Assembly (NCBI GenBank): GCA_905214735.1
Contig: CAJMNI010000061.1
Coordinates: 1-6,954, forward strand
Origin: an uncultured bacterium
Lineage (GTDB): Bacteria; Bacteroidota; Bacteroidia; Bacteroidales; Muribaculaceae
Length of the DNA stretch: 6,954 nt
Direction: 5' to 3'
Under the pieces are notes generated by a model. That model was not told the origin of the DNA and made no database searches. It worked only from the letters and a program-made list of their open reading frames with translations. Shown here one piece after another: positions 1 to 5,589 of the stretch. Positions within the stretch are counted from its first letter, which is position 1. Every line of letters starts with the position of its first letter. A program made the position numbers and the translations under genes.

Positions 1-198
1 ATTATTTTTCAAGAAAAAACAGATTTTTAGTTACTTTTTCAAGGAAATCTCAGATGTAATTCTTGAATATTAACACCCGAAAACAAATTCAGTTCAGTTT
101 AATTCCGTTGATATATAGCGAAATAGTATTTAAAGCCATTCGCTACGATTCATTGCAATCCACTAAAAATGGAGCTGGTGGCACCACTGAAAATCAGC
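1..198. other. AT-rich non-coding left edge
   Basis: I see no convincing gene here. One + frame is open from the window edge to a TAA at about 71-73 and could be the last 23 codons of a gene outside the window, but its sequence (rich in F, K and I) is not recognisable. A 7-bp inverted repeat, TAGCGAA (116-122) and TTCGCTA (139-145), surrounds a 16-nt spacer. The stretch leads into a terminator at 199-230, so it is probably the 3' untranslated region of a + strand gene lying to the left. Confidence 0.4.
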
Positions 199-230
199 GA
201 GTTAGAAGAAATTCTGACTCTCATTTTTTT
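199..230 (+). terminator. rho-independent terminator
   Basis: The arms GAGTTAGAA (199-207) and TTCTGACTC (212-220) form a 9-bp stem with a single G-U pair, closed by a GAAA tetraloop. Seven T residues follow at 224-230. This is the classic form of an intrinsic terminator for + strand transcription and would end a transcript that begins left of the window. Confidence 0.7.
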
Positions 231-237
231 GTTTAAA

Positions 238-269
238 TTTGGTTGCTTCAAGTATTTGCACTAATTTTG
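238..269 (+). promoter_or_regulatory. Bacteroidota-type promoter upstream of the ATPase remnant
   Basis: TTTG at 238-241 and TAATTTTG at 262-269 match the Bacteroidota consensus (-33 TTTG, -7 TAnnTTTG) with a 20-nt spacer. Transcription would start near 276, about 34 nt before the ATG at 310. It lies immediately after the terminator at 199-230, so it begins a new unit. Confidence 0.55.
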
Positions 270-309
270 CTTTAGAAAAACGTAACATATTACACAAATC
301 TAAAGTACA

Positions 310-453
310 ATGGAGCCGATTAGACGCGACACATACCTTAACCGTCTCATAACACGGCGACACAATCATCGAATTAAAATCGTCACCGGTGTTAGGCCGG
401 ATCTTTTGCCGGATTGGATTTGCTCACGCCCGAAAACCGATTTTCGGGCGTGA
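310..453 (+). pseudogene. 5' remnant of a DUF4143-type AAA ATPase
   Basis: A 47-codon frame begins MEPIRRDTYLNRLITRRHN and continues through IKIVTGVR. This closely resembles the N-terminus of Bacteroidales ATP-binding proteins of the AAA_14/DUF4143 group, where the next residues are normally an R-x-x-GKS P-loop. Here the similarity stops after GVR (about 399): the nucleotides around 398-412 look like a P-loop region with small deletions, and the frame then runs through unrelated sequence to a TGA at 451-453. Full-length members have about 380-420 residues, so some 90% is missing, including Walker A, Walker B and the DUF4143 part. The last codons overlap the convergent AAA+ gene. A promoter sits upstream, so it may still be transcribed, but it cannot make an ATPase. 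The family call rests on memory of the N-terminal pattern. Confidence 0.7.
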
Positions 454-454
454 G
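423..454. terminator. perfect inverted repeat shared by two convergent stop codons
   Basis: The arms CTCACGCCCGAAAA (423-436) and TTTTCGGGCGTGAG (441-454) are perfectly complementary over 14 bp around a 4-nt loop. The repeat contains the stop codon and last eight codons of the AAA+ gene (- strand) and the stop codon of the ATPase remnant (+ strand). It is the best candidate for a bidirectional terminator between the two, although neither side has a long T-run, so it may instead act as a 3' RNA-stabilising hairpin. Confidence 0.6.
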
Positions 455-2394
455 TTGTCTGTTGGGGTTACCGGCGCCGGAATGTCGCAGGCCCGGATCA
501 GCGTGAGCGTCTCCTTATCGGTGGCACCCGACTCCATGACCCTCACCGCCATCGCCGGCAAGATCTCCGACTGAATGAGGTTGAGCACATGGCGCGCGTT
601 GCCGAAACTCTTGTCGCGAGCGGCATAGTCGGCGGCCAACCTATCTTTCAGAGCTGCCTCGGCCTCGGGAGAAAGCAGAAACTTGCGCATATCTATATAT
701 CTGCGCGCTATCTCGATGAGCTCCTCCTCGCTGAAATCGTCAAACACGTAAATGTTCGATTCGGGTATGCGCGACTTGAAACCGGGATTCATCTCAAACA
801 TCCGCCTCATCTCGTCGGAATATCCGGCCAGAATCAGCATCCAGTCGCGGCGCGCGGGGTCGGCAAGCGCCGAGAGCAACGTCTCGATCACAAACTTTCC
901 CGGATCCTTGCGGTCGTCGGGCTGATAAAGCTGGTAAGCCTCATCGATGAAAAGGATTCCTCCGCGCGCCTCCTCGAGCGCTTTGAGAGTGTTCTCCCCC
1001 TCCGAACTGTAAAACTGGCCCAGCAATGTCGACCGCTCGCGAACCACCACATGCCCCTTGGAAAGCACACCCGCGCGATGAAGCATCATCCCCATCCGCT
1101 TGGCCACGGTTGTCTTCCCCGTGCCCGGCGAACCCAAAAACATCGCGTGAAGAGGTGTCGTGTCCCAGGGGAGCCCGTGATCCGCACACATGCGGTTAAA
1201 CCTGACCATGCATTCGTAGGTGGAAAGTTTCTTCTTCACATTCTCCAGTCCGACAAGGTTGCTGATCGGCATCAGCACGTCGGGATCGGGCGCCTCTTCC
1301 TCTTCATCCTCTTCTTCTTGTTCTTTCTCTTCTTCCTCTACTTCTTCCTCCATGTTCTCTTTCTGGACCTCGATGTAGCGGTCGAGCATTGCGTCGAATT
1401 CCTCCTCGGTCATGCCGTCGGATTTATCCTCGGGAGCACCTTCCGGAACCGCTTCATCGTCGGGAGTTTCTTCATCATCTCCGTCAAATTTACCTGCCTT
1501 TTTGGCAGCCTGATAGCGGGTCATCGCCGCTTCGGGGGAATACTCGATAAGGCTTTCGAGATCTTCCCCCGTAAACGAGCCTTTGAGCAAGGGTCCGTCG
1601 CTCCCGAAGGCAAATCCGGCCACTGCCACATCGAGGCATACAAACTCGACATAGTAGACGCCGCGACGCAACATTATGTCGACAGCTTTCGATATAGAGT
1701 AAATGTGCTCGTCGCGGTTCACGCACTCTGCGCGCAAAAACGAGCTGTCAAGACTTCCGTCGGGCCGATAGACGCGGACTTCGAATTCCGGAATGGGATG
1801 AAACTTCTCGTCAAAATCGGGTCGGAATTCGTAGACGGCAATAACCACACCCTCATCGAGACCTTGGACCTGCTTGAACATCAGTCCGCCGTTGTAGCGG
1901 GTGAACATCAGTCCTCCCCTCAGGTTCTCGAACCATGTCTCCACCGGATTGTCGCGCACAACCCTGTTGATCAGGTTGAACTTCTTTTCTCCGAGCCAAT
2001 AGCCGGAAGTCTTGTCGCGCACCACAATCTTATATGCGGCCAACGAACTGCAACTATTGTAGGGAAAGGGGAAATCGACACGACGCTCATCTATGAGGTC
2101 GTTATAATCCATTTTGACGCTGAGTTCTGTCCGGTCGACGAGTGTGTTGTCGGCGGTGTTGATAAGTTCTATGAGGAGCGTCCGGCGGATGTTTTGCGGA
2201 GCTTCTCCTCGAAGCCGGCGGCTGTTGAGGATTGTGAGGAGCACCCCCAGGCCCGATTGCGTGAGGGTGAGTTCAAGGTCTTCGCGGTCGTCGAAAAATT
2301 CGACGCCGGGTCGCAATCTCGCCACATCGTCATAACTGTTGTAGGTCGTTACGCAAACCGACGAGATCTGAATTGGAATATTCGTTTTAGTCAT
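424..2394 (-). CDS. AAA+ ATPase of the CbxX/CfqX (SpoVK-like) group with an acidic linker
   Basis: This 656-residue protein has three parts. Residues 1-300 form a largely beta-type region I do not recognise, with segments such as YEFRPDFDEKFHPIPEFEVRV that suggest beta-sandwich modules. Residues 303-371 are an extremely acidic linker (for example EEEVEEEEKEQEEEDEEEE). Residues 375-635 are an AAA+ module: the entry motif LVGLENVKKKL (380-390), Walker A GSPGTGKTT (421-429), Walker B ILFIDEAY with D484 and E485, sensor 1 around LAGYSDEM (522-529), arginine-finger motif NPGFKSRI (R542) and sensor 2 GNARHV (R601). All catalytic motifs are intact. Family members are hexameric remodelling ATPases, such as the rubisco activase CbxX, but no target is visible here. 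There is no signal peptide, so it should be cytoplasmic. The ATG at 2394 is preceded by an A/T-rich leader without a Shine-Dalgarno sequence, normal for this phylum. It appears monocistronic behind a long leader. Confidence 0.9.
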   Translation of the reverse strand: MTKTNIPIQISSVCVTTYNSYDDVARLRPGVEFFDDREDLELTLTQSGLGVLLTILNSRRLRGEAPQNIRRTLLIELINTADNTLVDRTELSVKMDYNDLIDERRVDFPFPYNSCSSLAAYKIVVRDKTSGYWLGEKKFNLINRVVRDNPVETWFENLRGGLMFTRYNGGLMFKQVQGLDEGVVIAVYEFRPDFDEKFHPIPEFEVRVYRPDGSLDSSFLRAECVNRDEHIYSISKAVDIMLRRGVYYVEFVCLDVAVAGFAFGSDGPLLKGSFTGEDLESLIEYSPEAAMTRYQAAKKAGKFDGDDEETPDDEAVPEGAPEDKSDGMTEEEFDAMLDRYIEVQKENMEEEVEEEEKEQEEEDEEEEAPDPDVLMPISNLVGLENVKKKLSTYECMVRFNRMCADHGLPWDTTPLHAMFLGSPGTGKTTVAKRMGMMLHRAGVLSKGHVVVRERSTLLGQFYSSEGENTLKALEEARGGILFIDEAYQLYQPDDRKDPGKFVIETLLSALADPARRDWMLILAGYSDEMRRMFEMNPGFKSRIPESNIYVFDDFSEEELIEIARRYIDMRKFLLSPEAEAALKDRLAADYAARDKSFGNARHVLNLIQSEILPAMAVRVMESGATDKETLTLIRACDIPAPVTPTDNSRPKIGFRA

Positions 2395-2495
2395 ATCTTT
2401 ATAATTTTTTATGGAAGCCCTGTCGACAAGGAATGTCGCTGGCAGTGACCGGCTTCCGGTTATACAATTTCTTCAATTTTTATTTTTCGCTTCGC

Positions 2496-2597
2496 TCACG
2501 GCCTGCCGCGGAGGGAAGTGAAAAATGATGTCACCAATATGTCAATGTACGCGCGCCGTCGCCCTGCCGGCCGCCACGATGCGTCAGGACGCAGCAT
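2496..2597 (-). CDS. possible 33-codon leader ORF
   Basis: This - strand frame starts MLRPDASWRPAGRRRAYID and ends in SFFTSLRGRP before a TGA at 2496-2498. It is rich in arginine and has no recognisable domain. It lies within the AAA+ leader, about 100 nt before the AAA+ start. I have a recollection, not verified, of similar strings in short hypothetical proteins of Bacteroidales. If true, that may reflect conservation of the underlying nucleotide element rather than of a peptide. Confidence 0.2.
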   Translation of the reverse strand: MLRPDASWRPAGRRRAYIDILVTSFFTSLRGRP

Positions 2598-2648
2598 TGG
2601 CTGTCGGGGCTCGGAATGCAGTGAAAAAAGTTGGTGGGGAAACTATGC

Positions 2649-2720
2649 TCACCGCGTTCTGCAGTCGCCCGGCGGGGCGGCTGTGCCGACTTCATTCGAT
2701 TTGATACGCAGTGACTTCAT
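2649..2720 (-). CDS. possible 23-codon leader peptide
   Basis: The - strand frame begins MKSLRI and continues KSNEVGTAAPPGDCRTR to a TGA at 2649-2651. It is the first ATG-initiated frame after the predicted transcription start of the AAA+ gene, about 70 nt downstream, which is the position expected of a leader peptide. No ribosome-binding site is visible. As with the 33-codon frame, I believe very similar peptides occur in other Bacteroidales genomes, but this is from memory only. Confidence 0.3.
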   Translation of the reverse strand: MKSLRIKSNEVGTAAPPGDCRTR

Positions 2721-2799
2721 AGTCTGAAGAAATGTATTGTGATTATAAAGATAATCTGCGGGTCGATAAAACAACCCTAAGGGTACTCCCCTAACGCGG

Positions 2800-2830
2800 C
2801 AAATTTATATATTATTATCCGAATCGCAAA
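2800..2830 (-). promoter_or_regulatory. Bacteroidota-type promoter of the AAA+ gene
   Basis: On the - strand, TTTG (2830-2827) and TAAATTTG (2807-2800) match the -33 and -7 consensus with a 19-nt spacer. Just upstream of the -33 element is a 12-bp palindrome, TTTTTCGAAAAA (2834-2845). Around the predicted start point, TTAGGG occurs twice (2794-2789 and 2780-2775) at a 14-bp period, and ACCCTAAGGGT (2774-2784) is palindromic. These are plausible operator sites. This is the only good promoter seen for the AAA+ gene and it implies the 400-nt leader. Confidence 0.6.
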
Positions 2831-2863
2831 ATCTTTTTCGAAAAATCGGACCAAACCGTAATA

Positions 2864-2887
2864 ACTGCTAAAATTACTGCTAAAATT
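2864..2887. repeat. perfect 12-bp tandem duplication
   Basis: ACTGCTAAAATT occurs at 2864-2875 and again at 2876-2887 without a mismatch. It lies between the - strand promoter of the AAA+ gene and the 29-bp repeat array. Confidence 0.9.
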
Positions 2888-2906
2888 GCAATATTCGACG
2901 AGATTT

Positions 2907-3006
2907 GTTCCTTGCATGGTCTAATTCGTGGATGTGTTCCTTGCATGGTCTAATTCGCAATTTTGTTCCTTGCGTGGTCTAATTCGCGATTTTGTCCCTT
3001 GTATGG
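2907..3006 (+). repeat. 29-bp-period tandem repeat array
   Basis: Three units start at 2907, 2936 and 2965, each exactly 29 bp apart. A fourth, diverged unit starts at 2994. The conserved core is GTTCCTTGCATGG followed by TCTAATTCG, and the variable part is the last 7 bp (TGGATGT, CAATTTT, CGATTTT). The core of unit 3 differs from units 1 and 2 by one base (GCGTGG for GCATGG). Unit 4 keeps GTCCCTTGTATGG, then becomes GAACA and merges with the promoter of the ATPase gene. Sequence just left of unit 1 (ATTCGACGAGATTT) resembles the end of an older unit. Position and orientation suggest an operator array or a recognition site belonging to the ATPase gene. Confidence 0.9.
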
Positions 3007-3017
3007 AACATTTTTGT

Positions 3018-3025
3018 TATATTTG
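3018..3025 (+). promoter_or_regulatory. -7 element of the ATPase promoter
   Basis: TATATTTG matches the TAnnTTTG consensus exactly and lies 26 nt before the ATG at 3052. The nearest TTTG (2991-2994), inside the end of the repeat array, is 23 nt away, longer than the usual 19-21, so the -33 contact is weak or is replaced by an activator bound to the repeats. Confidence 0.45.
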
Positions 3026-3051
3026 CAGAAAATAATAAATTAACCAGCGTG

Positions 3052-4245
3052 ATGGATATTCTGAAACGAAGATATAAGAAGTTGCTTTCTGAAGTCAGTA
3101 CTGATATTCATAGGTTTATCTACTATAAGATAGACTGGACTCAGCCGTTGATCGGAATCAAAGGCCAACAGGGAGTCGGCAAAACCACTCTGATGCTTCA
3201 ACGCATAAAAGAAACAGACCCTACGGGAGAAGCCTCGTTTTATGCTTCTCTCGACAATCTATGGTTTGCCGAACATTCTCTTATAGAACTGGCCGAAAAA
3301 CTGATTCAAGAAGGAATTTCGGATCTTTATCTTGATGAAGTGCACCGCATGCCCGGATGGGAGAGACAGGTAAAAAACATCTATGATTCATATCCCGAAC
3401 TTCATGTTGTCTTTACAAGTTCTTCATTGCTTGTCATTGACCATTCAATCGGCGATCTCTCGCGAAGAGTATCGATGTATACCCTTCCGGGACTTTCGTT
3501 CAGAGAATTTCTGATGTTTGAGGGAATGGGGTCATTTGAGAAACTTTCATTCCACGATGTCTTGTATTCGCATGAAACCATAGCCCCGTCGATATCTGCG
3601 GGAATCAACATCCTGTCATATTTCCAAAAGTATTTGAAAAAAGGATACTACCCCTTCTACAAATCCATGGGAATTGAAGACTTCTATAGTCGCATTGGTC
3701 AGATGGTGTCGGCTGTCATTGATTCCGACATTCCGGCCGTGGAAAAGAAAATTGAATATGAAACTCTGATTAAAGCCAAACGTCTGGTCGGTATAATCGC
3801 CGGATCGCAACCATACATTCCAAACATGAGCACACTTTCCGGGCTGATGGGAACAAACCGGAGTCAGTTGCTGAAACTATTTGATCTTCTTGACCGTGCC
3901 GGCATCATAAGGCAAATATTCTCGGCAGTCATCAGCCCCAAGGTTCTTGCCAGGCCTCATAAAATCTTACTTAATAATTCAACTTTGATGTGCGCATTAG
4001 CATCTCCGAAGATCGGTGCTGAAAGGGAGTGCATGTTTGCATCTTTTCTCAGCGTCGGTCATCGGGTCGGATTTGCCAAAGGTGGAGACTTTATTATTGA
4101 CAACAGATATCTTTTTGAGATTGGCGGCAAAGGAAAAGGGTTCTCTCAGATTCGCGATATTCCCGACAGTTTCATCGCGGCAGATGACATCGAATTCGGC
4201 TTCGGCAACAAGATTCCTTTGTGGCTGTTCGGATTTCTGTATTAG
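3052..4245 (+). CDS. AAA_14/DUF4143-type ATP-binding protein
   Basis: This complete 397-residue P-loop ATPase has Walker A GQQGVGKT (38-45), Walker B DLYLDEVH with D95 and E96, a sensor-like FTSSS (121-125), and GDLSRRV (134-140) carrying the usual arginines. Residues 261-289 (TLSGLMGTNRSQLLKLFDLL onward) look like a winged helix. The C-terminal region has the nuclease-fold remnant typical of the group: GDFIID (D346) and LFEIGGKGK (E356, K360). It ends IPLWLFGFLY, as intact relatives do. The cellular role of these proteins, which occur in many copies in Bacteroidales and some archaea, is not established. I place the start at ATG 3052 rather than an in-frame TTG at 2992, because the latter lies inside the repeat array and upstream of the -7 element. 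Only 6 bp separate its stop codon from that of the convergent fimbrial fragment, with no terminator between. The array upstream and the broken neighbour suggest an inserted block. Confidence 0.9.
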   Translation: MDILKRRYKKLLSEVSTDIHRFIYYKIDWTQPLIGIKGQQGVGKTTLMLQRIKETDPTGEASFYASLDNLWFAEHSLIELAEKLIQEGISDLYLDEVHRMPGWERQVKNIYDSYPELHVVFTSSSLLVIDHSIGDLSRRVSMYTLPGLSFREFLMFEGMGSFEKLSFHDVLYSHETIAPSISAGINILSYFQKYLKKGYYPFYKSMGIEDFYSRIGQMVSAVIDSDIPAVEKKIEYETLIKAKRLVGIIAGSQPYIPNMSTLSGLMGTNRSQLLKLFDLLDRAGIIRQIFSAVISPKVLARPHKILLNNSTLMCALASPKIGAERECMFASFLSVGHRVGFAKGGDFIIDNRYLFEIGGKGKGFSQIRDIPDSFIAADDIEFGFGNKIPLWLFGFLY

Positions 4246-4251
4246 GCCATG

Positions 4252-4965
4252 TCAGAGGCGGAGGGCGTAGTCGCGGATGTTGACGCTGAGCACTGTCGAG
4301 TCATCGCGGCGCGTGATATGCAAGATAGGGTCCGTCAGGGTCGTGAGCCGGCCTACGGAAAATTCTGCCAGCGCGGCCGTCAGGGCCGAGCGGCTGCCGG
4401 GCATCTGCGCGGGCATTTTGCCGGGCTTCTGCGCGGGATTGCTTCCCGGATTGTGAAGATCTTCGGGATCTTTGTTGATGTCGACCGATCCGGTCTGAAG
4501 ATAATGCGGATGATATATGATGGGCTCGGCGCCGCGAAGCGTGTTGTCGCTGTTGAGCCAGCCGTTGCCATCGGTGATGGTGAAGATGAAGTCGTCGGCA
4601 TTTACGGGTTCGCCCGACATCTGCTGGAGCACTACTCTGACCGCGTTGGGGTCTTTCTTCAGGGGCACCGTCACATAGTTGGGACGAGACGGCGAGGCGT
4701 ATGGAAGCGAGACGCTGATCAGTCCGTGATAAAGCGATTCGAGTTCGTCGCGCACATGGGCTGTGCCCTCTTCTACAGAGCGGCGCATGTAGGCGTCGAA
4801 GTCGGCCAGAGTGCTGACTCCCTCTTCCCCTGCGGCTATCTCGAACGACTCGCCGTATTCTCCGGCCCAAACGAGAAGGTCGTAGCTGCCGGGCTCCACG
4901 TCGAGCACCATGCCGTTGCCGGCGTCGAGATCGGCGCTTGCCGTCCGGATGCGCTTTAAGCGTTG
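4252..4965 (-). pseudogene. FimB/Mfa2-like fimbrial subunit fragment, truncated at both ends
   Basis: The open frame has 238 codons from just after the DUF3575 stop, with the first ATG at 4911 (219 codons). It carries landmarks of the FimB/Mfa2 family of anchoring and tip lipoproteins of Bacteroidales fimbriae: MVLDVEPGSYDLLVWAG, then VRVVLQQMSGEPVNADDF followed by FTITDGNGWLNSDNTL, IIYHPHY, and finally LHITRRDDSTVLSVNIRDYA. Intact members have about 300 residues. They begin with a lipoprotein signal and a strand region, absent here, and continue about 50-60 residues beyond IRDYA, where this one stops at ALRL. Family similarity extends upstream of the ATG, through RTASADLDAGNG, almost to the stop codon of DUF3575, so the lost 5' end was removed by a deletion rather than misread. 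Without a signal peptide it could not reach the outer membrane. Confidence 0.75.
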
Positions 4966-5547
4966 TTAGAAAACGAATATCAGGTTGACTGCGGCCTTGG
5001 TGATGCCGAAGTAGTTGTGGTCTTTGTTTGATTCCACTTTGCGTCCGCAGCCGGGACATTCATAACGGTCGTAACGGCTGTAGATATATCCGGCGCCGAG
5101 TTCAGCCTCTATGCTCCAGTGCTTGCTTAGCATCCAGGTGTAGCCATAGCCTACGCCTACTCCGGCAAACCAGCCCTGATAGCGGTTGTCGCGCAAGTCT
5201 TTGAAATTGGTGCCCATGAACTTGTCGGGCAAATCGAGCGAACCGACATTATACTCTCCGCCGATCAGATGGCCGGCGAAAAAGTGTCCGGTCATCGCCT
5301 CGCAGAGCCAGTAACGGGCCTCCGGCTGCACCATCCAGTTTTTCCACTTCCGTTTGTGGCTGAGCGTCCAGAAGTTGACCTGACCTGAAAGATCAACCGA
5401 CCATTTGGGCGCGACTTGCATCTCGGCGCCTATGTTGGCGTTGAGAAGCGCATCATATATCAAATTCGTTTTTAAAGCAAAATCTTCTGAAACCCCGCGA
5501 ATTTGAAATATAGATATGAGAATGAGAAAGGAGATGATTCTTTTCAT
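4966..5547 (-). CDS. DUF3575 outer-membrane-type protein of a fimbrial locus
   Basis: The 193-residue product begins with a signal peptide (MKRIISFLILISIFQ), cleaved probably around residue 20. The mature part has the features of DUF3575: LKTNLIYDALLNANIGAEM near the start, aromatic and glycine-rich beta strands (WSVDLSGQVNFW, QPEARYWLCEAMTGHFFAGH, YQGWFAGVGVGYGYTWML), a CPGCG pair of cysteines near residue 170, and the terminal YFGITKAAVNLIFVF. Length and ends are normal, so the gene is complete. Members are predicted small beta-barrels or surface-associated proteins, commonly encoded just before FimB/Mfa2-type genes. Their exact role in fimbria assembly is not known to me. Here the following fimB-like gene is truncated and lies in the same reading frame after the TAA. 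The 5' leader contains direct repeats and a weak promoter. Confidence 0.85.
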   Translation of the reverse strand: MKRIISFLILISIFQIRGVSEDFALKTNLIYDALLNANIGAEMQVAPKWSVDLSGQVNFWTLSHKRKWKNWMVQPEARYWLCEAMTGHFFAGHLIGGEYNVGSLDLPDKFMGTNFKDLRDNRYQGWFAGVGVGYGYTWMLSKHWSIEAELGAGYIYSRYDRYECPGCGRKVESNKDHNYFGITKAAVNLIFVF

Positions 5548-5589
5548 ATACTATATTGGCAAAATCTTACATTTTGCCCATGTTTGCGA

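Larger units (their letters stand above)
2395..2799 (-). promoter_or_regulatory. long structured 5' leader of the AAA+ gene
   Basis: From the predicted start near 2793 to the ATG at 2394 the transcript would carry about 400 nt of untranslated RNA. The middle (about 2480-2700) is clearly more GC-rich than the flanks. It contains two short - strand reading frames (2649-2720 and 2496-2597) and, next to the AAA+ start codon, two hairpins that cannot form together: ACCGG/CCGGT with a 3-nt loop (2448-2460), and GGAAGCC (2413-2419) paired with GGCTTCC (2451-2457), enclosing a smaller stem CGACA/TGTCG (2424-2438). This layout suggests cis-regulation such as attenuation, a riboswitch or leader-peptide control. 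It matches no named riboswitch that I recognise. Confidence 0.45.

Noticed and set aside
589..2448. A 619-codon + strand open frame.
   Set aside because: It is wholly antisense to the AAA+ gene, shows no family motifs, and has a pyrimidine-encoded FLFFLFFLYFF run that is simply the complement of the Glu-rich linker.
2518..2727. A 69-codon + strand frame in the leader.
   Set aside because: It has no motif and no promoter, and it opposes the predicted - strand transcript.
2907..3006. The 29-bp-period repeats as a CRISPR array.
   Set aside because: The units are contiguous with only 7 bp of variable sequence between cores, so there are no spacers, and no cas gene is visible.
2864..4254. The ATPase block as a complete transposon.
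   Set aside because: No terminal inverted repeats, target-site duplication or transposase were found; only the right junction is suggestive.
4249..4959. A 236-codon + strand open frame.
   Set aside because: It is antisense to the fimB-like fragment, which has clear FimB/Mfa2 landmarks; this one has none.
4301..5059. A 252-codon - strand frame spanning the fimB-like fragment and the end of DUF3575.
   Set aside because: It is very rich in Arg and Ser, an alternative-frame shadow of GC-rich DNA, and lacks family motifs.
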